A stretch of 64,000 nucleotides of DNA from Hyphomicrobiales bacterium (GCA_021775475.1 JAJFHS010000049.1:86451-150450); one strand, 5' to 3'. Shown: positions 51,301 through 61,335, counted from the stretch's first letter. Program-made: numbers and translations. The notes: generated by a model from the letters alone, not told the origin.

Positions 51301-52037
51301 GAAAGACTTTCGGATTCACCACGGATTTTGGAGAAGTTTGATCCCGTGCCTGAGCCATATTTGAACAATCTGGCTTCACGCACCCACAGATCCATGATGC
51401 CACTGTCATTGACCAGATCATCTTCCACCGATTGAATAAAACACGCGTGGGGTTGCGGGTGCTCATAAGAAGACTTTGAGCGCACAAGTTCGCCGCTTTC
51501 AAAATCCACATAGAAATGCCCCTGACTGGGACCATCAATGCCATAGGCCCAATGAAGACCGGTGTTGAACCACTGGGGGGAATTTGGTGCGGCTTGCTGG
51601 GTGGCCAGCATATAGCGCATTTCATCGAAATAGGCGCGGGCATCTTCTTCCGAGCTGAAATAATTTCCCTTCCAGCCCCAATAGGTCCAGGTGCCGGCCA
51701 GACGGTCGAAGACCTGACGCGAATCGATCTCGCTACCGTAACGCTGATCTTCCGGCAGCAATAAAAGAGCTTCTTTATCCTCAACACTGCGCCACAGCCA
51801 GCTTGGTACCGTGTTTTCTTCAACGCGTTTGAGCTTTGCCGGTACACCGGCTTTACGGAAATATTTCTGGGCAATAATGTCGCTGGCAACCTGGCTCCAG
51901 CTGGTGGGAACTTCAATGCCTTCCAGTTTGAATACGATTGAGCCATCGGGATTACGTATTTCACTCGTGGCCTTGCGAAACTCAATGCCACTATAGGGGG
52001 ATTTTTCAGCTTCCGTGAAACAGCGCTCAATTTTCAT
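48309..52037 (-). CDS. nrdJ: Class II (B12-dependent) ribonucleotide reductase
   Basis: A 1242-aa adenosylcobalamin-dependent reductase, the length usual in Alphaproteobacteria. Visible landmarks are the N-terminal segment [24 protein letters not shown] start ([15 protein letters not shown]), substrate-site region [18 protein letters not shown], the loop [20 protein letters not shown] with catalytic Asn-Cys-Glu, [10 protein letters not shown], and a C-terminal CGECANF...[14 protein letters not shown] redox/zinc tail. It makes dNTPs with or without oxygen. No cobalamin riboswitch was recognised upstream. The unknown membrane gene follows after 58 bp. Confidence 0.95.
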   Translation of the reverse strand: MKIERCFTEAEKSPYSGIEFRKATSEIRNPDGSIVFKLEGIEVPTSWSQVASDIIAQKYFRKAGVPAKLKRVEENTVPSWLWRSVEDKEALLLLPEDQRYGSEIDSRQVFDRLAGTWTYWGWKGNYFSSEEDARAYFDEMRYMLATQQAAPNSPQWFNTGLHWAYGIDGPSQGHFYVDFESGELVRSKSSYEHPQPHACFIQSVEDDLVNDSGIMDLWVREARLFKYGSGTGSNFSKIRGESESLSGGGKSSGLMSFLKIGDRAAGAIKSGGTTRRAAKMVVVDIDHPDIEEYINWKVREEQKVAALVTGSKINAQHLSAIMKACVNCSADGDDCFDVLKNPALKREVRAARKAQVQDNIIRRVIQFARQGYTDIEFQTYDTDWDSEAYRTVSGQNSNNSVRVTDKFLKAVEDDGEWNLTARKGGGITKTLKARELWEQVGYAAWSSADPGIQFHTTINDWHTCPASGEIIASNPCSEYMFLDDTACNLASINLLQFKGEDGAFEIEKFEHAARLWTITLEISVLMAQFPSPQIAQLSYDFRTLGLGYANIGGLLMSSGIPYDSDEGRAICGAITSILTGVAYATSAELASELGPFPAHAQNADHMLRVMRNHRRAAQGKAQGYEKLAIDPVPLDHANCSDKRLVEHAVAAWERAIELGERHGYRNAQTSVIAPTGTIGLVMDCDTTGIEPDFALVKFKKLAGGGYFKIINRAVPQALRTLGYGQSAVEDIINYAVGRGSLTTAPGINHQALLDKGFDAAKLEEVEASLASAFDIKFIFNKWTLGEEFCIEKLGLSKEQLEDDDLEILRAIGFSRSDINAANQYCCGAMTLEGAPGLKDEHLPVFDCANPCGKTGKRYLSVESHIYMMAAAQPFISGAISKTINMPNDATVEQCKASYMLSWKLSLKANALYRDGSKLSQPLNSLLASDDEDEEDAAHEAVAASQPAAQRAEVVAERIVERIIEVAAAQEREKLPHRRKGYTQKAIVGGHKVYLRTGEYHDGRIGEIFIDMHKEGAAFRSLMNNFAIAISLGLQYGVPLEEYVDAFTFTRFEPAGIVQGNEAIKNATSILDYVFRELAVSYLGRNDLAHVDPSEIGSTVMGGGVNEGASESNTMDASRVISRGLMRGAPGNFEGKVVSLPNKSSSSGPVAVLQAQAEAALVQDAGDALSIGSVALDVNPLEEVKSDKNPDRAPAERSKGSQIAEARMRGYEGEACGECANFTMVRNGTCLKCDTCGATNGCS

Positions 52038-52730
52038 TTATTGCCCTTACCTTTATATATTCCTGCACAAGCATTTCTAAATCAGCTTGTGAACCATTAT
52101 TGCCATATCAAATCGTCTGTGTACCCGGTTTGCCGAGCGCCCAAAGCACGGCCACTGGCTTTACACAAACTTGCAAACCACTAACTGTAACAACGTCGCC
52201 AAAATTTGAATTCAGCTCTGTTTCAGTTACCTTGTTACGCCTTATTCACACTTTTCGGAGAGTCCCAGCAGGGATACCTGATGGTATTGCTCGCGCTTCC
52301 TTAACACTCAGAAACACTAACGCGACTCGTTTTCCTGCGCAACAAGAATTAGTATGTTTACTTCGTCACCATACCACATATAGGGGTTAAGAAGGTTTTA
52401 ACGCACTCAATTCCCCAACGAAAACCTCTCAATAAACTCAGCATTGCCGAGAATGGTAGGCAAACGCAAGGGCAAATCGCCTGGTTTTTGCCTGTGATAA
52501 AAATCTGTAGATAAACTCAAAGATGTTGTGGGAAACTTGGGGTGGGATTTTGTCAGCAACATTCGATTCGACCCGTGTATAAATCGGAAAAATCCCAATC
52601 TTACAAAAGTCAGATTTGCTATATAATGCTCAGCCATGTATTTATGCGCACAGGCATTTAAAAACGGGGGCTGATTCTTGTTTTCAATAGGCAGTCATCA
52701 CCGTTAAAAACTTGGAGCTTTGGGCGAAAC
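52038..52730. other. 690-bp intergenic region upstream of nrdJ
   Basis: No convincing gene. Frames at 52100-52390 and 52407-52637 lack ribosome sites and coding character. I looked for a cobalamin riboswitch and NrdR-type boxes on the minus strand and recognised none. The divergent NDUFA12 gene begins with a GTG at 52731. The promoters of nrdJ and of the NDUFA12 cluster should lie here. Confidence 0.5.
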
Positions 52731-53114
52731 GTGAAGCAATTTTTCATACAGATATTCACCTGGTGGAACCGCCAGACTGTCGGCACACGCTTTTATACCT
52801 GGCGTAAGGGAGAAGAGGTCGGTCGCGATGAATTTGGCAACATCTATTACCGTGAGGCCAAACGCGACAAACGCTGGGTCATTTATCACAGCCTTGCCGA
52901 AGCCTCCAGCGTACCACCGGGCTGGAACGGCTGGCTGCACCATACGGTTGATGTGGCACCGGTTGATGAAGACTATCAGCCACGTTCGTGGCAACGCCAA
53001 CATGTGCAAAACCTGACGGGGACACCGGGAGCCTATCGACCGAAGGGAAGCGTTTTAAAGTCAGCTAAGCGGCAACACGCCACGGGAGATTATAAGGCCT
53101 GGCGCCCGGAATAA
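52731..53114 (+). CDS. NADH:ubiquinone oxidoreductase NDUFA12-type subunit
   Basis: A 127-aa protein with a GTG start. The family signature WNRQTVGTRFYTWRKGEEVG, then DEFGNIYYRE and GWNGWLHHTVDVAP is clear, with the C-terminal PRGSVLKS-like segment (YRPKGSVLKSAK). NDUFA12 (B17.2) is an accessory subunit of complex I, kept in Alphaproteobacteria and mitochondria, lying on the matrix-side arm. It opens a conserved cluster with mlaD and the DUF2155 gene. Confidence 0.9.
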   Translation: MKQFFIQIFTWWNRQTVGTRFYTWRKGEEVGRDEFGNIYYREAKRDKRWVIYHSLAEASSVPPGWNGWLHHTVDVAPVDEDYQPRSWQRQHVQNLTGTPGAYRPKGSVLKSAKRQHATGDYKAWRPE

Positions 53115-53258
53115 CCAGCCAATCCTAACGCCTTAACCCGTTCCGGCACCTGTTGACAATCTAACCCCAGCGTGTAGTTTTCAACAGAGCTTTGGAGCTC
53201 TAATTTTTATACCCGCTGGTTGTGTTGAGCAATCATGAAAATCTGAGAAGTGGATCTT

Positions 53259-53711
53259 ATGAAAAACAGTTTTGTCGAAACCACTGTTGGTGCAATTGTC
53301 ATTTTAATAGCAGTGGTGTTTTTCGCCTATGCCTATAGAACATCGGGCTCAACCACAGGGTTGCAGGGGTATTCTGTTACAGCAAAATTCGATAAAATTG
53401 ATGGTATTTCCACTGGCAGTGACGTCAGAATGTCCGGCATCAAAATTGGCACGGTTTCGAAAAATGAACTCGATGGCAAAACCTATCAGGCAATCGTCAC
53501 CCTGGCGATCACAACGCCGGTGCAATTGCCTGAAGATACAAATGCCAAAATTACCAGTGAAGGCCTTTTGGGTGGAAACTACATTTCACTGGAGCCAGGT
53601 GGTGCCGAAGAATTTATCAAGGATGGCGGCGAGATTGAATTCACCACCAGTTCCGTTGACCTTATCTCTCTGATTGGCCGTGCGGTGTTTGGCAACAGCA
53701 AGTCCGAATGA
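53259..53711 (+). CDS. mlaD: MlaD-type lipid transport protein
   Basis: A 150-aa MCE-domain protein started at MKNSFVETTVGAIVILIAVV (a GTG 3 codons before is possible). One N-terminal membrane helix (about 10-28) anchors a periplasmic MCE domain: YSVTAKFDKIDGISTGSDVR, then MSGIKIGTVSK and SEGLLGGNYISLEPGG. It is part of the ABC system that moves phospholipids between inner and outer membranes. Other mla genes are not adjacent, as is usual in this cluster. Confidence 0.9.
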   Translation: MKNSFVETTVGAIVILIAVVFFAYAYRTSGSTTGLQGYSVTAKFDKIDGISTGSDVRMSGIKIGTVSKNELDGKTYQAIVTLAITTPVQLPEDTNAKITSEGLLGGNYISLEPGGAEEFIKDGGEIEFTTSSVDLISLIGRAVFGNSKSE

Positions 53712-53725
53712 TTGAGCGGAATTAA

Positions 53726-54157
53726 GTGATCTTGTCTAAGCCTTTTACCTTTAGCAGACACATGGCGTTTGCCGTAGTTTGTGCTGTGGCGATGATGACG
53801 TTTGCCGGGCCTGTCCAGGCCCAGAAAATAGAAAACCCTATCGCTGTATTTTCAGCTATGGATAAAATTACGGCGGTGGTTACAACAATTGAAGTGCCGA
53901 TTGATCAATCCATCAGGTTTGGCACACTCAATGTAACTCCGCGAATATGCTACACTAGGCCGCCCACTGAGGCGCCACAGACGACGGCCTTCGTCGAGGT
54001 GGATGAGGTGCGTCTGGATGGTGCGCAGAAGCGCATTTTTACCGGCTGGATGTTTGCCTCCAGCCCCGGATTAAATGGTGTTGAACATCCGGTCTACGAT
54101 GTCTGGCTGATCAATTGTAAAACCTCGTCAGATCCAGCATCCAAAGCCAAAGAATAA
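53726..54157 (+). CDS. DUF2155 domain periplasmic protein
   Basis: A 143-aa exported protein with a GTG start. A signal peptide (HMAFAVVCAVAMMTFAGPVQ, cleavage after AQA) precedes a DUF2155 domain: IAVFSAMDKITAVVTTIEVP, then FGTLNVTPRICYTRPPTEAP and FTGWMFASSPGLNGVEHPVY, with the conserved Trp and DVWLINC. Function unknown; located between mlaD and aat in Hyphomicrobiales. The 3' end overlaps the convergent aat gene by 64 bp. Confidence 0.9.
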   Translation: MILSKPFTFSRHMAFAVVCAVAMMTFAGPVQAQKIENPIAVFSAMDKITAVVTTIEVPIDQSIRFGTLNVTPRICYTRPPTEAPQTTAFVEVDEVRLDGAQKRIFTGWMFASSPGLNGVEHPVYDVWLINCKTSSDPASKAKE

Positions 54158-54744
54158 AAATCACCCTGAATTTCAAGCGCTTGCGCCAATCGGGTAAGAT
54201 AATCCTCACGGGCAATTTCAATCGTGCCAAAGCGCTTGAGGTGGTCGGTAACAAATTGCGTATCAAGCAGATTGTAACCGCCCTGAATGAGCCGGGCAAC
54301 CAGATAGACCAGAGCTATTTTTGACGCGTCAGTCTTGTAGGTGAACATACTCTCGCCAAAAAATGCACTGCCAAGGCTGATGCCGTACAATCCACCCACA
54401 AGTTCGCCGCCATACCAGACCTCAATACTGTGGCAATGTCCCATCTGGTAAAGTCGGCTGTACAGATCCAAAATAGGTTGATTGATCCAGGTAGTGGGTC
54501 TGTCTGTACGTTGGGCCGCGCACGCTCTGATTACCTTATCAAACGACGTATCGACACGGATGGTGAAACGCTCGGACTTGATCGTTCGTATCAATCTTTT
54601 GGGGACGTGAAACCGGTCCAGCGGTAAAATCCCGCGATGGTCAGGAAAGACCCAGAACAGTTCAGGATCATCTTCACTATTGGCCATGGGAAACATACCA
54701 ACGGCGTAGGCTTCAAGTATAATTTCCGGGGTGATTGTCGACAT
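54094..54744 (-). CDS. aat: Leucyl/phenylalanyl-tRNA--protein transferase
   Basis: A 216-aa enzyme begun at MSTITPEIILEAYAVGMFPM. Family features: GMFPMANSEDDPELFWVFPD, the region GHCHSIEVWYGGELVGGLYG, then SLGSAFFGESMFTYKTDASK and LLDTQFVTDHLKRFGTIEI. It conjugates Leu or Phe to N-terminal Lys or Arg of proteins, marking them for ClpAP (N-degron pathway). It precedes accC/accB on the same strand in reverse (downstream of accC by 27 bp). The last 64 bp overlap the DUF2155 gene tail-to-tail. Confidence 0.95.
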   Translation of the reverse strand: MSTITPEIILEAYAVGMFPMANSEDDPELFWVFPDHRGILPLDRFHVPKRLIRTIKSERFTIRVDTSFDKVIRACAAQRTDRPTTWINQPILDLYSRLYQMGHCHSIEVWYGGELVGGLYGISLGSAFFGESMFTYKTDASKIALVYLVARLIQGGYNLLDTQFVTDHLKRFGTIEIAREDYLTRLAQALEIQGDFYSLALDAGSDEVLQLISQTS

Positions 54745-54771
54745 CAAATTTTTCAGGATTTATCGCTGGAA

Positions 54772-56106
54772 TTACGACAGATGTTTCTCTAGCCAGTGAA
54801 TATCATAATTACCGTCAATAATGTCCGAATTACTCAGCAGGTCTATGTACAGGGGTATGGTGGTTTCTATCCCGTCGATAACATATTCGCCCAAAGCACG
54901 GCGCAACCGCATCAGGGCATCGGTTCGGTTTTTGCCGTGCACAATCAGTTTACCGATCAGGCTGTCATAATAAGGCGGAATTCTGTAGCCAGCATAAACG
55001 CCCGAATCAACCCGAACCCCCAATCCGCCCGGGGCATGATAGGCTTCAATCGTTCCCGGTGAGGGCACGAAGGTTCTGGGGTTTTCGGCGTTAATACGCA
55101 CTTCGATGGCATGGCCGTTAAAGTTGATGTCATCCTGGCAAAACCCGAGTTCTGCACCCGCTGCAATTCGAATTTGCTGCTGCACCAGATCAAGACCGGT
55201 AATCATCTCGGTTACCGGGTGTTCAACCTGCAATCTGGTATTCATTTCGATGAAGTAGAATTCACCGTTTTCATAAAGAAATTCAACCGTGCCGACACCT
55301 GAGTATTTCATGTCGGCCATGGCTTTGGCGACGGTTTCGCCGATTTTGCTGCGTTGTTCGGCATTGAGCGCTGGCGAAAATGCTTCTTCCCACACCTTTT
55401 GGTGGCGGCGTTGCAGCGAACAGTCGCGCTCACCCAGATGAACAGCGTTGCCATGACCGTCGCCAAGCACCTGAATTTCAATATGGCGGGGCAAGGTGAG
55501 GTATTTTTCCATATACAGCGTATCATTGCCAAACCCGGCCATTGCTTCGGCCCGTGCGGTTGCCATGGCATCGTGAAGCTCAGCTGGACTGCTAGCCACC
55601 TTCATACCTTTGCCACCGCCGCCGTGGGCGGCTTTGACCAAAACCGGATAGCCGATTTCCTCGGCGATTTTCAAAGCCTCCGCACCATCATCAATGGCAC
55701 CTTCGGAGCCGGGAACAACGGGAATACCAAGGTTCTTGACCGTTTCCTTGGCAATAATCTTGTCGCCCATAATGTTGATGTGTTCAGGCGATGGGCCGAT
55801 AAATGTGATGTTATGTTCGGCCAGGATTTCGGCAAACCGGGCATTTTCAGACATAAACCCGTAGCCGGGATGAACAGCATCGGCGTTGGTTATTTCACAT
55901 GCGGCAATCAGGGCGGGAATATTGAGATAACTGGCGGCCGCCTGCGCGGGGCCGATACACACACTTTCATCGGCCAGGCGCACGTGCATGGCATCTTCAT
56001 CAGCGGTCGAATGAACCGCAACAGTTGCGATGCCCAGTTCATGACAGGCACGTTGAATCCGCAAGGCAATTTCACCGCGATTGGCTATAAGAATTTTGTC
56101 AAACAT
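54772..56106 (-). CDS. accC: Acetyl-CoA carboxylase biotin carboxylase subunit
   Basis: A 444-aa ATP-grasp enzyme: [20 protein letters not shown] at the N-terminus, [19 protein letters not shown], the ATP lid glycine loop [15 protein letters not shown] and the catalytic region [20 protein letters not shown]. It carboxylates the biotin on AccB with bicarbonate and ATP, the first step of fatty acid synthesis. It lies 14 bp after accB, an operon with aroQ upstream. Normal length; nothing unusual. Confidence 0.97.
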   Translation of the reverse strand: MFDKILIANRGEIALRIQRACHELGIATVAVHSTADEDAMHVRLADESVCIGPAQAAASYLNIPALIAACEITNADAVHPGYGFMSENARFAEILAEHNITFIGPSPEHINIMGDKIIAKETVKNLGIPVVPGSEGAIDDGAEALKIAEEIGYPVLVKAAHGGGGKGMKVASSPAELHDAMATARAEAMAGFGNDTLYMEKYLTLPRHIEIQVLGDGHGNAVHLGERDCSLQRRHQKVWEEAFSPALNAEQRSKIGETVAKAMADMKYSGVGTVEFLYENGEFYFIEMNTRLQVEHPVTEMITGLDLVQQQIRIAAGAELGFCQDDINFNGHAIEVRINAENPRTFVPSPGTIEAYHAPGGLGVRVDSGVYAGYRIPPYYDSLIGKLIVHGKNRTDALMRLRRALGEYVIDGIETTIPLYIDLLSNSDIIDGNYDIHWLEKHLS

Positions 56107-56120
56107 TTACTCAACTATCC

Positions 56121-56570
56121 CTATTCGAGGATGAACAGAGGTTCGCCGAATTCGACCGGACTATTGTCATCCACCAGTATGGCGGTAACTGTGCCCGAAC
56201 GAGGTGCCGGGATCGGGTTCATAGTCTTCATGGCCTCAACAATCAGGCAGGTCTGACCTTCGGCAACTTTGCTTCCCACTTCAATAAATGGTTTGGCACC
56301 GGGTTCAGGTGAGCGATAAACCGTGCCGACCATGGGTGAGTTTACCGCATTGACGGACGGGTCAACTTTTTCGACTCCCGCCGCCGCTGCTCCAGGTGAG
56401 GCGGCAGGTGGTGCCTGTATGGCAACTGAAGGCATTTCCGCAGAAAAATTGCGGGCAACTTTAATGCGCAATCCATCGTGTTCGATTTCCAGTTCACTTA
56501 ATCCGGTTTCATCAAGCAGCTCTGCCAGCTCCTTGATCATTTCTTTGTCTACTGCTTTTTTTCTGGTCAT
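56121..56570 (-). CDS. accB: Biotin carboxyl carrier protein of ACC
   Basis: A 149-aa BCCP. The N-terminal domain ([20 protein letters not shown]) is joined by a Pro/Ala-rich linker ([14 protein letters not shown]) to the biotinyl domain with the motif [10 protein letters not shown], whose Lys is biotinylated, and the thumb/hairpin GEPLFILE end. Biotin attachment would be done by a BirA-type ligase not in the window; the degenerate ligase-like protein of the FDH locus is unlikely to do it. Confidence 0.97.
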   Translation of the reverse strand: MTRKKAVDKEMIKELAELLDETGLSELEIEHDGLRIKVARNFSAEMPSVAIQAPPAASPGAAAAGVEKVDPSVNAVNSPMVGTVYRSPEPGAKPFIEVGSKVAEGQTCLIVEAMKTMNPIPAPRSGTVTAILVDDNSPVEFGEPLFILE

Positions 56571-56593
56571 AAAACTACGCTTAAATTATCCGT

Positions 56594-57037
56594 CTAATTA
56601 CTATTCAATTGGTTCAATAACGCTGAAATCGCCAACTCATAACCATGTGCCCCAAACCCGCATATCATGCCTGTGGCAACGGGAGAAATGAAACTGTGAT
56701 GGCGAAATTCTTCGCGTTGGAAAATATTCGACAAATGTACCTCAATCGTTTTTATGCCTGAGGCTTTAATGGCATCGTGAAGTGCAACTGACGTATGGGT
56801 GTAAGCACCGGCATTGAGGATAAGGCCATCGCTTTTGACAGCGGCTTCCTGTATCCAGTTGACCAACTCACCTTCCTCATTGCTTTGGCGAAAAACAACA
56901 TCAGCATCGTGAGCCTGACAAAATGCCCGACAGGCATCTTCTATTGATGCCAGCGTGGTTGAGCCGTAAATTTCCGGCTCACGTGTGCCCAGCAGATTGA
57001 GATTAGGGCCGTTGAGTATGTGTATCGTTTTTGCCAT
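56594..57037 (-). CDS. aroQ: Type II 3-dehydroquinate dehydratase
   Basis: A 147-aa enzyme started at MAKTIHILNGPNLNLLGTRE; the frame extends 4 codons further without a ribosome site. The motif NGPNLNLLGTREPEIYGSTT with the catalytic Tyr/Arg loop, then FRQSNEEGELVNWIQEA, NAGAYTHTSVALHDA and VHLSNIFQREEFRHHSFISP are diagnostic. It dehydrates 3-dehydroquinate in the shikimate pathway. It heads the aroQ-accB-accC unit common in Alphaproteobacteria. Confidence 0.97.
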   Translation of the reverse strand: MAKTIHILNGPNLNLLGTREPEIYGSTTLASIEDACRAFCQAHDADVVFRQSNEEGELVNWIQEAAVKSDGLILNAGAYTHTSVALHDAIKASGIKTIEVHLSNIFQREEFRHHSFISPVATGMICGFGAHGYELAISALLNQLNSN

Positions 57038-57139
57038 ATTCAAATTCAATCGCAGGGCATCGTTAAACAGCGAACGTTATCAGGAAAACCATTAAATTTT
57101 TAAAGGTTCGACACTGTTTGAGGGTCGCTGGAGTTTCGA

Positions 57140-57904
57140 TTAACTGCCCGATTTGCGAACCTCGGCAATCTGGCGCCTAAGTTCAGCAAGGCCAACAGCG
57201 CCACCGATGACACTATCGCCTATCACATAAGCTGGCGTTCCGTTAATGCCGATGGCAGAAGCGGTTCGCAGTACTTCATCAATTTCTTTGGTAATATAAG
57301 GTGCCTTCATGTCCTTCTCGAGTTTTTCCACGTCAAGGCCCACTTCTTCAGCAATTTCCAAAACGTTACCTTTTCCGGTAGAGCCGCGTACCTGCATCAG
57401 GGCCATATGGAATTCAATATATTTTTCCTGCTTCATGGAGGCTACGGCTGCACGTGCAGCATAAACCGAGCCTTCACCCAAAATGGGAAATTCCTTGAAA
57501 ATGACTTTGAGTTTTGGATCAGTATCGATAAGGGTCATCAGGTCTTTCATCGACCGACGGCAATAGGTGCAGTTGTAGTCAAAAAATTCAATCAAGGTCA
57601 CATCGCCGTTGGGATTGCCAGCCACAAATGAAACAGACGAGCCATAAAGGTTTTTTTGCTGCGCAACCAGCGCCATACGTGCGGATTTTTGCTGTTGCTT
57701 CAACTCATATGCCTGCAAGGCGATAATCGCTTCTCTGAGATCTTTCGGGTTCCTGAACAGATACTCCTGGATCATTTTTTTAATCTGTTCATTTTGCTGC
57801 GGCGTGAATTCCTGTGCCATTGCCTTCAATGGCATCAAAAGCCCTACAGCCACCAGCATCAGGCCCATTGAGTACGATATTTTTTTCGATATATTTCTCA
57901 GCAT
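57140..57904 (-). CDS. DsbA-family periplasmic thiol oxidoreductase
   Basis: A 254-aa exported protein begun at MLRNISKKISYSMGLMLVAV (earlier ATGs exist); the signal peptide ends near LKAMAQ. A helical N-terminal region (PQQNEQIKKMIQEYLFRNPK) like ScsC/DsbG-type oligomerisation segments precedes the thioredoxin domain with active site CTYC in FFDYNCTYCRRSM and the cis-Pro in NGTPAYVIGD. It likely handles disulfide formation or isomerisation in the periplasm. It lies between aroQ and the M48 peptidase gene. Confidence 0.88.
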   Translation of the reverse strand: MLRNISKKISYSMGLMLVAVGLLMPLKAMAQEFTPQQNEQIKKMIQEYLFRNPKDLREAIIALQAYELKQQQKSARMALVAQQKNLYGSSVSFVAGNPNGDVTLIEFFDYNCTYCRRSMKDLMTLIDTDPKLKVIFKEFPILGEGSVYAARAAVASMKQEKYIEFHMALMQVRGSTGKGNVLEIAEEVGLDVEKLEKDMKAPYITKEIDEVLRTASAIGINGTPAYVIGDSVIGGAVGLAELRRQIAEVRKSGS

Positions 57905-57956
57905 TTTGACTAACCCTGTGTCTACCATCATTCGTGTTATCTGGTTGTATAGCAGA

Positions 57957-59345
57957 TTATTTTCGATGTTTATAATTAAGAATATCATTAGCCCTAATCC
58001 AGCCGGGCGATCCTTTTTTCAAGCCCCGCTGTGCTTTGGTAGCCCGCGTTTTGGCCAGATTGAGATCACCGAAGCGAAATGCTGATTCTGCTGATGCAAG
58101 GTCTGCCTGTCCAATGCGGCCAAGCCGTGCCTGGGCGATGGCCAAAAGCCGGTAAAGCGAGGAGGAATTGGGCTCGGATCTGCGCGCAATTGTTAACTGA
58201 CGAATAGCGCTTTTTGCATTCTTCTTTGGCTGTGCCGCCAACATCGCCTGTGCCAGTAAAATTCGGATCAAACCGGCTTTAGGCGTCAAAGAAACGGCCT
58301 TTTTCAAAGGCTGAATGGCTCTTTGGGATTTACCGTTTTCAAACAGAGCCTGGCCTTTTAGCTCCCAAAAATAAGGGTTTTTTGGTTGCGATTTGATCAG
58401 ACTATCAATTTCGCGCAAAGCCCGCTTGATATCTACATTGCGATAATATGAGATTGCTCGCGCATAACGTGCGGGCAAACTGGTGTCGCTCACAGGATAA
58501 CGGCGAAAAACAGATTGCGGTGACGCCTGAAATCCACGCAGTTTGGCTTGCATCATTCGGTGGCGAAGCATCAGACTGGCGGAATCCTTTTTATTGTAAA
58601 ACCGGCTTTTCCCGATATTCTTTTCAAGAAAGGCAATACGCGCACGCGGTACCGGATGGGTTAAGGAGTAGGGGTCGACATTGCGCAGGCTCAAAAGCGA
58701 GTTGTCGGCGAGTTGTTGAAACATTTCTATCATGCCGCGCGCCGATTGCCCGGTGCGATCGAGGTATTTAAAGGCGGCCTGATCTGCCCTGGCTTCCTGG
58801 GAACGCTGATATTGTAGAAGCGATCGCCGCCCGATGGATTGAGCACCGGTCAGAACACCAACCCCTGCCTGGCTTGAATTATTCCCCCCCGCAGCAGCAG
58901 CAGCCCCCACAGCAGCAGCAACACCAAGCAGGGCACCGATGATGGAAGCGGTAGATGCCTTGTCAATCTGGCGCCGTAATCGCGACAGATCGCCACCGGC
59001 GATATGGGCGGTTTCATGCGCCAGAACACCGATAAGCTGATTGGGATTTTTAGCCGCCATCAACAACCCGGTATGAACAAAAATACGCTGGCCACCGGAA
59101 ACAAATGCGTTAATCGAACCATCGCTGATGAGAATTATCTGTATGGCTCTGGGTTTGAGCCCGGCAGCCTTGAAAACAGGGTTTAGATAATCCCGCAGCA
59201 GGTTTTCTATTTCAGAATCGCGAATGGCACCTTTTGCCGCAGCCCCGGTGGGCGTGATCACAGCTATAGAAAGCCCAAGCACAACAGTCAGGGAAATCCG
59301 CAGATTTCTCAGAAATTTCCGATAGGTGTTTTCAATCAAAGTCAT
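57957..59345 (-). CDS. M48-family metalloprotease with TPR domain (BepA-like)
   Basis: A 462-aa periplasmic protein. A signal peptide (TVLGLSIAVITPTGAAAKGA) is followed by the M48 protease domain with HETAH (GVLAHETAHIAGGDLS) as zinc site and a Gly/Ala-rich stretch, then QEARADQAAFKYL holding the third ligand. C-terminal TPR repeats (about 280-460, PKNPYFWELKGQALFENGK) match BepA/YfgC, which helps or degrades outer-membrane proteins such as LptD. Same strand and order as in other Hyphomicrobiales. Confidence 0.9.
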   Translation of the reverse strand: MTLIENTYRKFLRNLRISLTVVLGLSIAVITPTGAAAKGAIRDSEIENLLRDYLNPVFKAAGLKPRAIQIILISDGSINAFVSGGQRIFVHTGLLMAAKNPNQLIGVLAHETAHIAGGDLSRLRRQIDKASTASIIGALLGVAAAVGAAAAAGGNNSSQAGVGVLTGAQSIGRRSLLQYQRSQEARADQAAFKYLDRTGQSARGMIEMFQQLADNSLLSLRNVDPYSLTHPVPRARIAFLEKNIGKSRFYNKKDSASLMLRHRMMQAKLRGFQASPQSVFRRYPVSDTSLPARYARAISYYRNVDIKRALREIDSLIKSQPKNPYFWELKGQALFENGKSQRAIQPLKKAVSLTPKAGLIRILLAQAMLAAQPKKNAKSAIRQLTIARRSEPNSSSLYRLLAIAQARLGRIGQADLASAESAFRFGDLNLAKTRATKAQRGLKKGSPGWIRANDILNYKHRK

Positions 59346-59540
59346 AAGGGATGAGTGGCCAATGTCAAAAATAATAAATTTATGCCTTCAAATAAGACGA
59401 AAAGGGTTATGTACGCAAGGTTTGGGTCAATTACAGGCCTGAAAATATAGCTTAACTAAGGCAGGGGTGGCACATTTTGCCAACTCAGGGTAAAGCAGGG
59501 GAAATTTTGTAAGAAGATTTTCAAGTCGGAGTTAAGCCAA

Positions 59541-60701
59541 ATGACGCAGCAGCCCGGTGTTTCGAAACGCAGTGGTGTAGATGCCTTTCTGGTAATGGAC
59601 ATGTTACGCCGTGCCAACGAACTTGAAAGCGCCGGTGAAGAGATCGTGCACATGGCTGCAGGCCAGCCGGGAACCGGAGCGCCACAAAGCGTCATCGAGG
59701 CAGCAAAATCTGCTCTTGATAGCGAAAAACTGGGCTATACTGAAAGCCTAGGTCTGCCGGTATTGCGCCAAAGAATTGCCACCTACTACCAGGAAAAATA
59801 TGGTGTATCGGTTAGCCCCGAACGCGTTGTGGTATCAACCGGGTCGTCCGGCAGCTTTATTCTGGCGTTTCTGGCAGCTTTTGAAGCGGGCGATAAAGTA
59901 GCCCTGCCAACGCCGGGCTATCCCGCCTATCGCAACATCCTCAATGCGCTCGGCGTTGCTACCCCGGTAATTGAAACCACCGCCGCCAACCGCTGGGTGC
60001 CGGACGTGAATGATATTGACCGGTTGCATGACGAATGCTCCATTCAGGGGGTGTTGCTGGCCAGTCCCAACAATCCCACCGGCACCATGATCCGGCCCGA
60101 TGCCTTAAAGGCAGTGGTGGAAAAATGTCAACAACTTGGGCTTTGGTTTATTTCAGACGAGATTTATCATGGACTGAACTATGAAATGGAAGCGGCAACG
60201 GCGCTTCAGTTCAGCGATGATGCCATCATCATCAACAGCTTTTCGAAATATTTCTGTATGACCGGATGGCGTATTGGCTGGATGGTGGTGCCGGAGCGTC
60301 TGGTGCGGCCGCTGGAAAAACTGGCGCAAAGCCTGTTTATCTCGGCACCAACACTTTCGCAAATAGCAGCTATTGCAGCGTTTGATGCCACCGAAGAGCT
60401 TGAGCAGCGCAAAGCCGTCTATGCCACCAACCGCGATATCCTGCGCCAGCAGTTACCTTTGATCGGTCTGGATGAATTTCTGCCGGTTGATGGTGCTTTT
60501 TATCTCTATGCCGACGTTAGAAAATTCACCAATGACAGCTATGGCTTTGCCCAGAAAATGCTTAAGGAAATCGGCGTATCCGTAACCCCCGGTGCCGATT
60601 TTGACCATGCCCGCGGAGCTCAGTATATTCGGCTGTCCTTTGCCGGATCAACCCAAAGTGTTGAACAAGCAATCAAACGTTTGGGCGGTTGGCTGAAATA
60701 A
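59541..60701 (+). CDS. PLP-dependent class I aminotransferase
   Basis: A 386-aa fold-type I aminotransferase. Markers: MAAGQPGTGAPQSVIEAA, YTESLGLPVLRQRIATYYQE, the SPNNPTGTMI motif, SDEIYHGLNYE with the Asp and Tyr that hold PLP, the Schiff-base Lys in NSFSKYFCMTGWRIGW and the Arg near the C-terminus (AQYIRLSFAGST). Substrate uncertain (aspartate/branched or aromatic). It is transcribed opposite to the M48 gene with 195 bp between, the promoter region. Confidence 0.9.
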   Translation: MTQQPGVSKRSGVDAFLVMDMLRRANELESAGEEIVHMAAGQPGTGAPQSVIEAAKSALDSEKLGYTESLGLPVLRQRIATYYQEKYGVSVSPERVVVSTGSSGSFILAFLAAFEAGDKVALPTPGYPAYRNILNALGVATPVIETTAANRWVPDVNDIDRLHDECSIQGVLLASPNNPTGTMIRPDALKAVVEKCQQLGLWFISDEIYHGLNYEMEAATALQFSDDAIIINSFSKYFCMTGWRIGWMVVPERLVRPLEKLAQSLFISAPTLSQIAAIAAFDATEELEQRKAVYATNRDILRQQLPLIGLDEFLPVDGAFYLYADVRKFTNDSYGFAQKMLKEIGVSVTPGADFDHARGAQYIRLSFAGSTQSVEQAIKRLGGWLK

Positions 60702-60883
60702 ACAATGCTTGTCAAATAGGTGCAACTTATCGCATCATTTCAACCAAGGGATCGTTATCAGGTGTCAGTACAACCGGCTTGCCTGGCAAACAGGGGCAAA
60801 TTTGACGCTTTTGACGGGGGAATTCAAAACAGTTGGCAGGGGGCGAAACATTGCCGCCAGCCCAACTATAAAGGAGGAACTTT

Positions 60884-61315
60884 ATGAGTGTAGCAAACAT
60901 ACTCGGTGAAAAAGGCCGCAATGTCATCACCATTCAGGGCAGTTCCAGTTTGCTGGATGTTGCCAGAATGCTTTCCGCCAATAAAATCGGTGTGATTGTT
61001 GTCTCTGAGGACGGTGTCAGTGTAGATGGTATTGTTTCCGAACGCGATATTGTCAAAGCTATCGCCAATAACGGTGCAGAAGTCCTCCTGCGTTCGGTGT
61101 CAAAATTCATGACGCAGAATGTCATCACCTGCCAGGACAGTGACACCATAGAAAACCTCATGGAGAAAATGACAAAAGGCCGTTTCCGCCATTTGCCAGT
61201 TGTCAATGACGGTAAACTTGACGGTGTTATTTCCATTGGTGACGTGGTCAAAATGCGCATAGCCGAAGCGCAATCAGTAGCCGACGCCATGCGCGAATAC
61301 ATCACCACTGGTTGA
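60884..61315 (+). CDS. CBS-domain pair protein
   Basis: A 143-aa protein with GGAGG about 7 nt before the ATG. Two CBS motifs form one Bateman module: SSLLDVARMLSANKIGVIVV and GIVSERDIVKAIANNG, then ITCQDSDTIENLMEKMTKGR and FRHLPVVNDGKLDGVISIGD. Such stand-alone pairs bind adenosine nucleotides and are common in Alphaproteobacteria; targets unknown. The 182 bp upstream contain no other real gene. Confidence 0.9.
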   Translation: MSVANILGEKGRNVITIQGSSSLLDVARMLSANKIGVIVVSEDGVSVDGIVSERDIVKAIANNGAEVLLRSVSKFMTQNVITCQDSDTIENLMEKMTKGRFRHLPVVNDGKLDGVISIGDVVKMRIAEAQSVADAMREYITTG

Positions 61316-61335
61316 TAAAAACCGCAAGACAGGCG

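Noticed and set aside
52038..52730. Possible cobalamin riboswitch for nrdJ
   Set aside because: The minus strand was read for a B12 box and the conserved riboswitch core; only an isolated GCCAGTGGCC was seen, without the surrounding elements.
60709..60909. 66-aa frame before the CBS gene
   Set aside because: No ribosome site and it overlaps the well-supported start of the CBS gene.
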